64,000 bases of DNA, from positions 1 to 64,000 of the forward strand of contig NZ_JBMHHY010000022.1 in assembly GCF_049739465.1 (NCBI RefSeq), in the 5' to 3' direction. This DNA is from Embleya sp049739465 (GTDB lineage: Bacteria > Actinomycetota > Actinomycetes > Streptomycetales > Streptomycetaceae). The notes beneath the pieces are model-generated. The model ran no database searches and was not told where the DNA came from. It was given only the letters and a program-made list of their open reading frames with translations. This document shows positions 49,142 through 58,223 of this stretch, in pieces (positions within the stretch are counted from its first letter, which is position 1; every line of letters begins with the position of its first letter). The translations under genes were made by a program, and so were the position numbers.

Positions 49142-50128
49142 GCCGGCCTCCCGGTCGAGGGCAGGGCCTCGTGTCGCAGTCGAGCCGAAGCGGTCGCGGT
49201 ATTCGCCGGGGGCGATGCCGACGCGGCGGTGGAAGGTGCGGCGCATGGTTTCGGCGGTGCCGAAGCCCAGGCGGCGGGCCAGCACGGCTACCGGCTCGTC
49301 CGCCTCGGTGAGCGCCCGTCGGGCCGCCTCCACCCGGACACGTTCGACGTAGGCCGCCGGTCCCACGCCGACCTCTGCGGTGAAGCGCCGCTGCAGGTGA
49401 CGCGGGCTCAGGCCGGCGCAGGCCGCCAGCTCTGCGACGTTGTGCCGGCCGCCGGGTTTGTCCTGGATCGCCCGGACGGCTTTGCGAATCGGGCCGGTGG
49501 TCGGCTGCGCCGACCACAGCGGGACGCTGAACTGCGACTGGTCACCCGGCCGTCGGAGGTAGAGCACCATCTCGCGGGCGGCGGCCAGCGCGACCTCCGG
49601 ACCGTGGTCGTCCTCCACCAAGGCGAGCGCGAGGTCCATGCCGGCGCTGACCCCGGCCGAGGTCCACACCGAACCGTCCCTGATGAAGATCGGGTCGCAG
49701 TCCACCGTCAGCTCGGGGTGCTCATCGGCGAGTTGCCGCTCACGGGCCCAGTGCGTGGTGACCCGTCGCCCGGCGAGGAACCCGGTGGCCGCGAGGAGAA
49801 GCGCGCCGCTGCACACCGATGCCACCCGCCGGGCACCGGACGCCGCGGCGGCGATCCAGGCCACCAGTGCGGGGTCGCGGCGGGCATCGTTCACACCCGG
49901 TCCGCCCACCACGACGAGGGTGTCCAGTCCCTCGGGGCCGAGGTCCTCGATTCCGTACGCGGCGAGCATCGGCAGACCGCTCGAGGACTGGACCGGACCG
50001 GCGTTCGGAGCCACCACCTGGCAGTCGTAGCCGCCGACCGTCTGCTGGGCGTAATGGAACACCGCATGCGGGCCCACCAGGTCGACCGCCTGGAACCCCT
50101 CGAACACTACGAAAACCACTCGACGCAT
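49127..50128 (-). CDS. GlxA-family regulator (DJ-1/PfpI + AraC)
   Basis: A 333-residue regulator. An N-terminal DJ-1/PfpI amidotransferase-like domain (about 1-190) carries SVCSGALLLAATG with the usual Cys and TSAGVSAGMDLALALV; the AraC double helix-turn-helix (about 215-315) has NVAELAACAGLSPRHLQRRFTAEVG and PVAVLARRLGFGTAETMRRTFHRRVG. Start ATG 50128 gives a normal family length. Target genes are unknown; the SDR gene 470 bp downstream is a candidate. Confidence 0.92.
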   Translation of the reverse strand: MRRVVFVVFEGFQAVDLVGPHAVFHYAQQTVGGYDCQVVAPNAGPVQSSSGLPMLAAYGIEDLGPEGLDTLVVVGGPGVNDARRDPALVAWIAAAASGARRVASVCSGALLLAATGFLAGRRVTTHWARERQLADEHPELTVDCDPIFIRDGSVWTSAGVSAGMDLALALVEDDHGPEVALAAAREMVLYLRRPGDQSQFSVPLWSAQPTTGPIRKAVRAIQDKPGGRHNVAELAACAGLSPRHLQRRFTAEVGVGPAAYVERVRVEAARRALTEADEPVAVLARRLGFGTAETMRRTFHRRVGIAPGEYRDRFGSTATRGPALDREAGAEAV

Positions 50129-50250
50129 GGCATAAGGCTGCCCGCGCGGTGGGAATGGCGTCAACGACGCACACCCCACAAATCACGCCACCCGGCTCGC
50201 CTCCCCGGCGTGCCGGCCGGCTCGCCTCCCCGGTAGGCCGCCCGCCGACG

Positions 50251-50330
50251 GTCGATGCCTCAGCCCAGCGGCACCGGGCCCGCCGCCGAGGTCGATCCCT
50301 CAGCCCAGCAACACCGCGCGCCGGTTCGGG
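50251..50330. repeat. Two 40-bp tandem copies spanning the SUFU stop codon
   Basis: GTCGAT-CCTCAGCCCAGC-type sequence occurs at 50251-50290 and 50291-50330 (about 70 percent alike, the first 20 bp nearly identical). The second copy contains the stop codon (50300-50302) and last codons of the SUFU-like gene; the first is a non-coding echo. A further 17-bp direct repeat, CCGGCTCGCCTCCCCGG, lies just left at 50192 and 50217. Confidence 0.65.
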
Positions 50331-50908
50331 TCCCTCAGGTCGGTGCCGTGTTTCAGCCATTTCTCCTGGAGGGCCTCCGCGCCCTGGGCCCGCTTCCACG
50401 CCGCCTCGGCCGGGGTCATCGGGAGCAGCGGGAAGAAGCGGACCGGGTCGGCGGGGGCCGGCAGCGGCAGATCGGCCAACAGGCCCCCCGGCTCGGCGAC
50501 CAGAACCGCATGAAACGCGCCGCCCTCCCACAGCGGCCCGCCCAAATCGAGGGAGGCACCGGGAGCGATCACCAGGCCCTCCACCTGCGGCGTCGACGCC
50601 AATACCGCCAGGGGCCGCAATACCGAGTCGTGCCCACCCCGCACCGACAGCACCAACTCCCCCCGCGGCCCCGCGATCGGGTCGGCCAGCAGTGCCGCCG
50701 GGTCGGCCATCGGCGCCCGGGACATGCCCAGCGTCGCGTAGCGGACCACGCCGTCGGCGTCCGGGCCGAAACGCAGTACCTCGATCCGGTCCGTGCCGAC
50801 GAAGGTGACGCCGGCCCGCCCGGTCGGGTCGCCGAAGGTCGCCGTCAGGTGCGCCTCGACCTGCGGGGTGGGGTCGACGGGCTCGGGTCCCGGCGTGAAG
50901 TCGAACAT
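50300..50908 (-). CDS. Suppressor-of-fused (SUFU) domain protein
   Basis: A 202-residue protein of the bacterial SUFU/immunity-protein-like superfamily. It starts FDFTPGPEPVDPTPQVEAHLTATFG and contains ATLGMSRAPM, LVLSVRGGHDSVLRPLAVLAS, FHAVLVAEPGG and PADPVRFFPLLPMTPAEAAWKR, all typical. Bacterial members are often immunity proteins or of unknown role; no toxin gene is adjacent. Start ATG 50908. Confidence 0.8.
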   Translation of the reverse strand: MFDFTPGPEPVDPTPQVEAHLTATFGDPTGRAGVTFVGTDRIEVLRFGPDADGVVRYATLGMSRAPMADPAALLADPIAGPRGELVLSVRGGHDSVLRPLAVLASTPQVEGLVIAPGASLDLGGPLWEGGAFHAVLVAEPGGLLADLPLPAPADPVRFFPLLPMTPAEAAWKRAQGAEALQEKWLKHGTDLRDPNRRAVLLG

Positions 50909-51108
50909 GCCCGCATGCTAATTCGCCGTCAGGAGCCGTTGGCGTACCGGCCATTGGCACCGCCACTCTGGTGTACTCTGCCTAGTCGGCCCGCCGGATG
51001 TGGACATCTCGCGCGCGCCTTTGGGATGACGGACTCGTTCTCGCCCCGACCCACCCGGTCGACGCGCGGGAGCCTTCCCCCAGCGGGGACCGGCAGTGGG
51101 AGGTGATC

Positions 51109-51189
51109 GTGGTGCATACCAGCACACCGTGCAGTACCGGCGGCTCACCCGATCTTCCCCGATCCAGTCGCACGCCCCGCCCTTTCTGA
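51109..51189 (+). CDS. Possible 26-codon small peptide upstream of corA
   Basis: In the 495-bp region 50909-51403 the only coding signal is a GTG at 51109 (or 51112) behind GGGAGGTGATC, which is complementary to the 16S rRNA 3-prime end over ten bases. The peptide would be VVHTSTPCSTGGSPDLPRSS followed by six residues. It could be a leader peptide of corA or chance. No riboswitch fold was recognised in the rest of the region. Confidence 0.3.
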   Translation: MVHTSTPCSTGGSPDLPRSSRTPRPF

Positions 51190-51403
51190 GGGATTCCGAG
51201 ACCTTCCGCGAGTTCCGACCGCCGTCGATCGGCCCGGTCCTCGTGCTCCGAATGTCCTCCGTGACGGGGCGTCAGGATCAGGATCCTTTGCCGTTCTTTC
51301 GGTGATTCGTTCCGCTTGCCCGTGTCGACCCGAGCGACGCATCACGGCCTGCCCGCCGCGGTGCCTCGACGACGGCACGCGCCGGTCAGTCCAGGAGCCC
51401 GTC

Positions 51404-52480
51404 ATGTCGATGATCCGCGACCTCCGCGCCGCCGTCCGCCCGCACCGCCGCGCCCCGCTGCCGGCGCACACGCCCGCGCCGACCGGGAACTGTGTGGTGG
51501 ACTGCGCGGTGTATCGGGACGGTCGGCGCCTGGACGGCTACGCGAACCCCGACTCGGCGATCCACGAGGTGCGCGCCGGCGGCGGCTTCGTCTGGATCGG
51601 CCTGCACGAGCCCAGCGCGCTCGAACTGTCGGGTATCGCCGAGCGATTCGGCCTGCACCCGCTCGCCGTCGAGGACGCGGTACACGCGCATCAGCGACCC
51701 AAGCTGGAGCGCTACGACGACACCCTGTTCGCGGTGTTCAAGACGGTCACCTACGTCGAGCACGAACAGTTGTCCGCCACCAGCGAGATCGTCGAGACCG
51801 GCGAGATCATGGTCTTCCTCGGCAACGACTTCGTGGTCACCGTGCGGCACGGCCGGCACGGCGCGCTCGGCGAGCTGCGCTGTCGGCTGGAGGACGGCGG
51901 CGAACTGCTCGCCGCCGGGCCGTCGGCGGTGCTGCACGCGGTGGCGGACCGGGTGGTGGACACCTACCTCGACGTCGCGCAGCTCATCCAGGACGACATC
52001 GACCAGGTCGAGAACGACGTGTTCGGCGGCGGCGGGGCCGGCGACGCGGGCCGGATCTACCAGCTCAAGCGCGAACTGCTCGAACTCAAGCGTGCGGTCG
52101 CCCCGCTCGCCCGCCCGCTGCACCAGCTCGCCGAGCGGCCGATGCGCCAGGTGCACCCCGACATCCGCGAGTATTTCCGCGACGTCGAGGACCACCTGTC
52201 CCGGGTGAGCGAACAGGTGGCCTCGTTCGACGAGTTGCTGACCTCGATCCTGCAGGCCAACCTCGCGCAGGTGACCGTCGCGCAGAACGAGGACATGCGC
52301 AAGATCTCGGCCTGGGTGGCGATCTTCGCCGTACCCACGATGATCGCCGGGGTGTACGGGATGAACTTCGAGTACATGCCGGAGTTGAAGTGGCGGTACG
52401 GCTACCCGATGACGATGTCGGTGACCCTGCTCGTCTGCACGCTGATGCACCGGGGCTTCCGGCGTAACGGCTGGTTGTAG
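51404..52480 (+). CDS. corA: CorA-type magnesium/cobalt transporter
   Basis: A 358-residue CorA protein. A long cytoplasmic domain (1-about 290) with FGLHPLAVEDAVHAHQRPKLERYDDTLF is followed by two C-terminal membrane helices; the signature GMN is present in YGMNFEYMPELKW. It forms pentameric Mg/Co channels. Start ATG 51404 is set by CAGGAG 7 nt upstream. It has a long 5-prime gap, and the stop is followed by 18-bp tandem repeats. Confidence 0.95.
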   Translation: MSMIRDLRAAVRPHRRAPLPAHTPAPTGNCVVDCAVYRDGRRLDGYANPDSAIHEVRAGGGFVWIGLHEPSALELSGIAERFGLHPLAVEDAVHAHQRPKLERYDDTLFAVFKTVTYVEHEQLSATSEIVETGEIMVFLGNDFVVTVRHGRHGALGELRCRLEDGGELLAAGPSAVLHAVADRVVDTYLDVAQLIQDDIDQVENDVFGGGGAGDAGRIYQLKRELLELKRAVAPLARPLHQLAERPMRQVHPDIREYFRDVEDHLSRVSEQVASFDELLTSILQANLAQVTVAQNEDMRKISAWVAIFAVPTMIAGVYGMNFEYMPELKWRYGYPMTMSVTLLVCTLMHRGFRRNGWL

Positions 52481-52509
52481 CCCACCCGACCGCCCGCCCC
52501 GACCGCGCT

Positions 52510-52599
52510 CCCGAAGAAGCGCTACAGCCCGAAGAAGTGCTACGGCCCGAAGAAGCGCTACAGCCCGAGGAAGCGCCACAGCCCGAAGAAGCGCTACAG
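52510..52599. repeat. Five 18-bp tandem repeats in the corA/GSP convergent gap
   Basis: Units start at 52510, 52528, 52546, 52564 and 52582 with consensus CCCGAAGAAGCGCTACAG; three are identical and two differ by 2 bp. The last unit contains the stop codon (52594-52596) of the general stress protein gene, as if the gene end had been amplified outward. Confidence 0.9.
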
Positions 52600-53094
52600 A
52601 TCGAGTCGTCCCACCAGGTTCCGCGCCCGTTCGGCCAGGTCCGGGCGCACCATCACGTCGTAGCGGGACGCGACGATCTGACTCGTGGAGACGAAGTCGC
52701 GCTGCCCGCCCATCGCCCGGTAGCCCAGCCAGCCGAACAACGCGCCCGCCGCGGTGCCCCAGATCAGCCCCATCAGCACCAGCCACAACCAACCGTGCGC
52801 GCGGACCGCGAAGATGCCCAGGAACAACCCGATCATCAGCCCGAACCAGGCTCCGCTGGCCGCGCCGGACGCCGCCGCCTTGCTCGCGGTGAGCCGGCCC
52901 AGCACGCTCTCCACCATCCGCAGGTCGGCGCCGACGATCGCGCTGTTCTGCACCGGGAACTCGTTGTCGGACAGGTAGTCGACCGCGCGCTGGGCGCCCG
53001 CGTAGTTCGCGTACGACGCGATGACCGTGCCGGTGTTCGCCAGGTCGGGGCCGGACGCGCCGGCGCCCGGGGGAACGTTTTGCTGACCGAACAT
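52594..53094 (-). CDS. General stress protein (YflT/DUF1269-like)
   Basis: A 166-residue protein. The N-terminal region has IASYANYAGAQRAVDYLSDNEFPVQNSAIVGADLRMVE, the heat-induced stress protein YflT signature. A glycine-zipper/hydrophobic double segment follows (WFGLMIGLFLGIFAV, WLWLVLMGLIWGTAAGALFG), then VASRYDVMVRPDLAERA. It probably associates with the membrane under stress. Start ATG 53094; the stop lies inside a tandem repeat. Confidence 0.85.
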   Translation of the reverse strand: MFGQQNVPPGAGASGPDLANTGTVIASYANYAGAQRAVDYLSDNEFPVQNSAIVGADLRMVESVLGRLTASKAAASGAASGAWFGLMIGLFLGIFAVRAHGWLWLVLMGLIWGTAAGALFGWLGYRAMGGQRDFVSTSQIVASRYDVMVRPDLAERARNLVGRLDL

Positions 53095-53185
53095 GTTGAT
53101 GCCTCGCCTCGCTGCTGCCGGGTGGTGGACCGGGGGGTTGTTCAACCCGGCACCTGTACCCGGTGCTATTCGCGACAACACGTGA

Positions 53186-54067
53186 CTAATCCGACAGGAC
53201 CTCACGTACCGCGTCCGACACCGCGTCCGGTCGATCCAGCATCACGTAGTGCGCCGAGTCGTCCAGTACCTCGCACCGCCCCTGCGGGGACAGATTCGCC
53301 AACGTGCGCAGCGCGCGTACCCAGCGGGCCCGCGCGGCCAGGCTCTCGTAGCCACCGGCCGCCGCCAATACCCGCAGCGGTACATCCGGCAGCGGTGCGT
53401 CCCGGCGCAACTCGACCAGTTCGGCGGCCACGTCGAAGTACGTGGTGTTCTCGGTCAGCGCGGTGGCGAAGAAGCGGCCCGATCCATACGCACCGCGCAC
53501 CCACCGCGTATCCGCGATATCGCGGTGCCGGCGCGACTGGGTGAACAGGATCGAACGCCGCGCCGCCGGGCCGATCGCGTGGGCCAGGCCGCTGACCCGC
53601 ATCGCGCCCCCGCCGATCCGGGCGGCCCGCACCCGAGCCCGCCGGGCCGGGCGCGGGCGCGGCTTCTCCTCGTTGCTCGGGTCCACCAGGACCAGGCCCG
53701 CGGTGCGCTCGGGATACATCCGGGCGAAGCCCTCGACGTGGAACGCGCCGAGCGAGTGGGCGAGCAGTACATACGGCCCGGGCAGCGCGAGTGCGTCGGC
53801 GAGCCCGGCGATCCGGTCCGCCTCGCGGGCCAGCGTCGGCGGTCGCGGATCCGGCTGGGAGAAGCCGAGTCCCGGGCGGTCGAAACGGACCACCGTGCAG
53901 TGCGGGGTGAGCAGCGGCACCACCGGGTCCCAGTCGAACCACGCGCCGGCGAGTCCGCTGGTGGCGATCAGCACCGGGCCGGTGCCCTCGCGGACCACAT
54001 GCAGCGCGGTCCCGTCGATCCGGACGAACTCGCCGGGCGGGACCGGCACCGGGCGTTTCGCAGCCAT
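53186..54067 (-). CDS. Alpha/beta hydrolase
   Basis: A 293-residue hydrolase. Oxyanion region TSGLAGAWFDW, FDRPGLGFSQPDPRPP, nucleophile elbow AHSLGAF (Ser), VDPSNEE and the terminal His in LDDSAHYVMLDRPD are all visible. Substrate unknown. ATG 54067 follows GGGGAG and is preferred over the frame start six codons upstream. Confidence 0.88.
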   Translation of the reverse strand: MAAKRPVPVPPGEFVRIDGTALHVVREGTGPVLIATSGLAGAWFDWDPVVPLLTPHCTVVRFDRPGLGFSQPDPRPPTLAREADRIAGLADALALPGPYVLLAHSLGAFHVEGFARMYPERTAGLVLVDPSNEEKPRPRPARRARVRAARIGGGAMRVSGLAHAIGPAARRSILFTQSRRHRDIADTRWVRGAYGSGRFFATALTENTTYFDVAAELVELRRDAPLPDVPLRVLAAAGGYESLAARARWVRALRTLANLSPQGRCEVLDDSAHYVMLDRPDAVSDAVREVLSD

Positions 54068-54273
54068 GGTGGGCTCCCCGATCACTGGCGGTGGCAGATT
54101 TCGCCATCATCGGTCGCACCCGAGGCCCGAACCGGCAACGACGCGACCATTACCGCCAACCGGACCCATACCAAACCCACTTGGCGGCGTGCCCCGACCG
54201 CCGGCCAACGCCCGTGCACCCCGCCCCCGCCCCGCCATCCGAGCCATCGGACGGAGTGCACCGCCCCCGGCCG

Positions 54274-55470
54274 TCAGCCGCGCAGCTTGTAGTCCTCCAA
54301 CAACCGCCGCCCGATGATCATCTTCTGGATCTCGGCCGTGCCCTCGCCGATCAGCAACATCGGCGCCTCGCGGTAGAGCCGCTCGATCTCGAACTCCTTC
54401 GAGAAGCCATACCCGCCGTGGATCCGGAACGCGTCCTCGACGACCTCCTTGCAGTACTCGGAGGCCAGGTACTTGGCCATCCCCGCCTCGAGGTCGTTGC
54501 GCTCGCCCGCGTCCTTCTTGCGGGCCGCGTTCACCATCATCGCGTGCGCGGCCTCGACCTTGGTGGCCATCTCGGCGAGCTTGAACTGGATCGCCTGGTG
54601 GCCGGTCAGCGGCTTGCCGAAGGTCTCCCGCTGCTGCGCGTACCGAATGCCCAGCTCGAACGCGCGCTGCGCGACCCCGCAGCCGCGCGCGGCCACGTTC
54701 ACCCGGCCGACCTCGACGCCGTCCATCATCTGGTAGAAGCCCTTGCCGGGCACCCCGCCCAGAATACGATCGGCCGGCACCCGACAGTTGTCGAGCACCA
54801 TCTCGGTGGTGTCGACGCCCTTGTAGCCCATCTTGTCGATCTTGCCGGGGATGGTCAGCCCCGGCCGGGTCTCGCCGAAGCCGGACTCCTTGTCCACGAG
54901 GAACGTGGTCATGTTCCGGTAGACCGACTCCTCGCCCAGCTCGGTCTTGGTGAGCACCGCGACCAGGTTGGCCGTACCGCCGTTGGTCAGCCACATCTTC
55001 TGGCCGTTGAGTACGTAGAACTCGCCGTCCGGCACCGCCTTGGTACGGATCGCCGAGACGTCCGATCCGCAGTGCGGCTCGGACATCGAGAACGCGCCGC
55101 GGATCTCGCCCTCGGCCATCTTCGGCAGGTAGTACGCCTTCTGCTCGTCGGTGCCGTGCTGCTTGATCATGTACGCGACGATGAAGTGTGTGTTGATGAT
55201 CCCGGACACGCTCATCCAGCCGCGCGCGATCTCCTCGACCACCAGTGCGTAGGTCAGCAGCGACTCGCCGAGGCCGCCGTACTCCTCCGGGATCATCAGG
55301 CCGAACAGGCCCATGGCCTTCATGCCCTCGACGATCTCCGCCGGATACTCGTCCCGGTGCTCCAGCTCGGTGGCGACCGGGATGATCTCCTTGTCCACGA
55401 AGGTGCGGACGGTTGCCAGGATCTCCCGCTGGACTTCGGTGAGTCCGTCGGTCTGTGCGAGGCGGCCCAT
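54274..55470 (-). CDS. Acyl-CoA dehydrogenase
   Basis: A 398-residue flavoenzyme. Family signatures: FSMSEPHCGSDVSAIRTKA (FAD/substrate), MWLTNGGTANLVAVLT, GYKGVDTTEMVLDNCRVP, and RIHGGYGFSKEFEIERLYREAPMLLIGEGTAEIQ with the likely catalytic Glu. It introduces a double bond into acyl-CoA thioesters for fatty or branched-chain acid breakdown. Start ATG 55470 follows AAGGAG. It lies 172 bp downstream of hutI on the same strand. Confidence 0.93.
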   Translation of the reverse strand: MGRLAQTDGLTEVQREILATVRTFVDKEIIPVATELEHRDEYPAEIVEGMKAMGLFGLMIPEEYGGLGESLLTYALVVEEIARGWMSVSGIINTHFIVAYMIKQHGTDEQKAYYLPKMAEGEIRGAFSMSEPHCGSDVSAIRTKAVPDGEFYVLNGQKMWLTNGGTANLVAVLTKTELGEESVYRNMTTFLVDKESGFGETRPGLTIPGKIDKMGYKGVDTTEMVLDNCRVPADRILGGVPGKGFYQMMDGVEVGRVNVAARGCGVAQRAFELGIRYAQQRETFGKPLTGHQAIQFKLAEMATKVEAAHAMMVNAARKKDAGERNDLEAGMAKYLASEYCKEVVEDAFRIHGGYGFSKEFEIERLYREAPMLLIGEGTAEIQKMIIGRRLLEDYKLRG

Positions 55471-55642
55471 GGGCGGCGCTCCTTCCGTCTGCGCATGTCC
55501 GGGCCCCACCACCGGGGTCCCGGCCACGCTTCTGGTTGAGAGAGTTACCGGGGAGTATCCACGAGCGCGAGGCGTCGCGACAGAGGGGGTCCGTAACGTG
55601 GGCGCCGCGATTTCGAACGGTCTGTCGGCGCATCGCCCCCGG

Positions 55643-56809
55643 TCAGACCCTTACCCCCGCCCGCCACACGCTGTGCACCAGCGGTACGCCGGGCCGGTAG
55701 GCCAGGTGGACGTGCGAGGGCGCGGCCAACTCGACCACGTCGGCGCGGGCGCCCGGACGCAACACCCCCACATCCGTGCGACGCAGCGCACGGGCACCAC
55801 CCGCCGTCGCCGCGTACAGCGCCTGATCGGGCGTCATGCCCATCTCGCGGACCGCGATCGCGATGCAGAACGGCATCGACGTGGTGTAGCTGGAGCCGGG
55901 GTTGCAGTCGGTGGACAGCGCGATCTCGACCCCGGCGGCGAACAGCCGGCGGGCGTCGGGGTAGACCGCGCGGGTGGAGAACTCGGCGCCCGGGAGCAGT
56001 GTGGCGACCGTGTCGCCGGCCGCCAGCGCGTCCACGTCGGCGTCGGTGAGGTGTGTGCAGTGGTCGGCCGAGGCGGCGCCGAGTTCGACGGCGAGTTGCA
56101 CACCCGGTCCGTGGCCGAGCTGGTTGGCGTGCACGCGCGGGGTCAGGCCCTTGGCCATGCCCGCCGCCAGGATCGCCCGCGCCTGGTCGCCGTCGAACGC
56201 GCCGCGCTCGCAGAACACGTCCACCCAACGGGCGTGCGGCGCACAGGCGTCCAGCATCGGGCCGGTGACCAGGTCGACGTAGCCGGCCGGGTCCTCGGCG
56301 TATTCCGGCGCGACGATGTGCGCGCCCAGGTAGGTGGTCTCGGTGGTGAACGCGGCGGCGATCCGCAACGCACGTTCCTCGTCGGCGACGGTGAGGCCGT
56401 AGCCGGACTTGATCTCGATCGTGGTGGTGCCCTGCCGGGCCGCCTCGGCGACCAGCCGCCCGGCGTTCGCGGCCAGTTGGTCGTCGCTCGCGGCCCGGGT
56501 CGCGGCGACCGTGGTCCGGATGCCGCCGGCCGCGTAGGGCTGCCCGGACATCCGCGCGTCGAACTCGGCGGTCCGGTCCCCGGCGAAGACCAGATGGGCG
56601 TGCGAGTCGACGAAGCCCGGATGTACCGCGTGCTGCTCGGCGTCGTGGCGGGTGTCCGCGTCCGGGGCGTTCGCGGCGGGGCCCACCCACCCGATGCGGT
56701 CGCCGTCGAGCACGAGGGCCGCGTCCGTGAGCAGGCCGAGCGGGCCGGCGCCGAGGTCGGGGTCGTTGGTGACCAGCGAGCCGATGTTGGTGATCAGGGT
56801 GGTGGCCAC
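55643..56809 (-). CDS. hutI: Imidazolonepropionase
   Basis: A 388-residue metal-dependent amidohydrolase hydrolysing imidazolone-5-propionate to N-formimidoyl-L-glutamate. Metal ligands are seen in GFVDSHAHLVFAGDR, THL/DHCTHL and LSTDCNPGS; EIKSGYGLTVADEERALR and VDVFCERGAFD are family segments. GTG 56809 follows GGAAGGG. It is the last gene of the hutU-amidohydrolase-hutF-hutI operon, 76 bp after hutF. Confidence 0.94.
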   Translation of the reverse strand: MATTLITNIGSLVTNDPDLGAGPLGLLTDAALVLDGDRIGWVGPAANAPDADTRHDAEQHAVHPGFVDSHAHLVFAGDRTAEFDARMSGQPYAAGGIRTTVAATRAASDDQLAANAGRLVAEAARQGTTTIEIKSGYGLTVADEERALRIAAAFTTETTYLGAHIVAPEYAEDPAGYVDLVTGPMLDACAPHARWVDVFCERGAFDGDQARAILAAGMAKGLTPRVHANQLGHGPGVQLAVELGAASADHCTHLTDADVDALAAGDTVATLLPGAEFSTRAVYPDARRLFAAGVEIALSTDCNPGSSYTTSMPFCIAIAVREMGMTPDQALYAATAGGARALRRTDVGVLRPGARADVVELAAPSHVHLAYRPGVPLVHSVWRAGVRV

Positions 56810-56885
56810 GCGCGAGTGGTCCCTTCCGGTGCGAATGGGGGCCGGCCGACCCGGGGGCGGATCGGCCGGCATGGCGGTGGGTCGA

Positions 56886-58223
56886 TCAGCCGAACAGCCC
56901 ATGAATCGCGGTGGTCAGCGCCTGCGGCACCGCCTCCACCAGCTGGTGTACGCCGTCCCGGACGATCGATCGCCCGCCGACCATGACGTGCGTGACGTCG
57001 CTCGCGGTCGCCGCGAACACGGCCGCCTCGGTGGCCAGTCGTGGGACGGTGCCCGCGAGCCGGACCGAGTCCAGGCCGATCGTGGTCAGGTCGGCGAGCG
57101 CACCCGGTTCGATGCGCCCCGCGTCCGGCCAACCGAGCGCACGATGCCCGGTGACCGTGGCGAACGCGAGCAGCGCGGCCGAGGTGAAGTGGCCGCGCCG
57201 CCCGGTGCGCAACCGCTCGTCGAGTTCGACCGCGCGGGCCTCCTCGAACAGGTCGATCACCGCCTGACTGTCGCTGCCCAGCGACAACGGCACGCCGGAC
57301 CCGGCCAGTTCGCCGGCCGGGCCGATGCCGTCGGCGAGGTCGCGTTCGGTGGTCGGGCAGAAGCAGACGCCGGCGCCGGTCCGGGCCAGCACGGCGATGT
57401 CCGCGTCGGTGAGGTGGGTGGCGTGTACCGCCGTTGCGTGCGGGCTCCAGAATCCGTGCGCGTCCAGCAGCCCGGTGGGGGTAAGCCCGTGATGCGCCAG
57501 GCAGGCCGCGTTCTCGGCGGGCTGCTCGGACAGGTGTACATGCACCGGGACACCCTCGGTACGGGTGGCCCAGGTCGCGTAGTCGTCCTTGGCGGCGAAT
57601 GCCCGGACCGAGTGCACCGCCGCGCCGATCCGGGTGTTGTCGTCGCCGCGCAGCGCGCTCCAGCGCTCGTACCAGGCGTCCGAACTCCCGTCGCCGAAGC
57701 GGCGTTGCACACCCTCCAGGGGTTGGTAGCCGTCGGCGGTCAGGCCGCCGTGCAGATAGCACGTGTCCAGCAGGGTGAGCCGGACGCCGGCCTGGCGGGC
57801 CGCCTCGATCAGCGCGTGGCCCATCGCGTTGGGGTCGGCGTACGGCGTGCCGTTCGGGCCGTGGTGCAGGTAGTGGAACTCGCCGACGGAGGTGATCCCG
57901 GCAAGCGCCATCTCCGCGTACACCGCCCGGGCCAGCGCCAGATAGGTGTCCGGGTCGAGCCGGCCGGCGGCCTGGTACATCTGGTCGCGCCAGGTCCAGA
58001 AGGTGCCGGTGCCGGTCTGGGTGCGTCCGCGCAGCGCACGATGGAAGGCGTGCGAGTGTGCGTTGGCCAGGCCGGGCAGGGTGAACCCGGGCAACACCGT
58101 GGCGCCGGCGGGCACCGGGCGGTCGGGGGTGACCGACTCGATCCGGTCGCCGACGATCGAGAGCACCACGTCGCGCTCGATCCCGGTGCGGGTCCGCACC
58201 AGCTCACACCAATACTCGCTCAC
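56886..58223 (-). CDS. hutF: N-formimidoyl-L-glutamate deiminase
   Basis: A 445-residue amidohydrolase-superfamily enzyme converting N-formimidoyl-glutamate to N-formyl-glutamate plus ammonia. Metal/substrate motifs: LANAHSHAFHRALRGR, VHVHLSEQPAEN, VHATHLTDAD, GVCFCPTTERDLADG and SLGSDSQAVIDLFEEAR. GTG start at 58223 overlaps the upstream amidohydrolase stop by 4 bp. This shows the five-step hut route via formylglutamate, not the one-step HutG formiminoglutamase. Confidence 0.94.
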   Translation of the reverse strand: MSEYWCELVRTRTGIERDVVLSIVGDRIESVTPDRPVPAGATVLPGFTLPGLANAHSHAFHRALRGRTQTGTGTFWTWRDQMYQAAGRLDPDTYLALARAVYAEMALAGITSVGEFHYLHHGPNGTPYADPNAMGHALIEAARQAGVRLTLLDTCYLHGGLTADGYQPLEGVQRRFGDGSSDAWYERWSALRGDDNTRIGAAVHSVRAFAAKDDYATWATRTEGVPVHVHLSEQPAENAACLAHHGLTPTGLLDAHGFWSPHATAVHATHLTDADIAVLARTGAGVCFCPTTERDLADGIGPAGELAGSGVPLSLGSDSQAVIDLFEEARAVELDERLRTGRRGHFTSAALLAFATVTGHRALGWPDAGRIEPGALADLTTIGLDSVRLAGTVPRLATEAAVFAATASDVTHVMVGGRSIVRDGVHQLVEAVPQALTTAIHGLFG

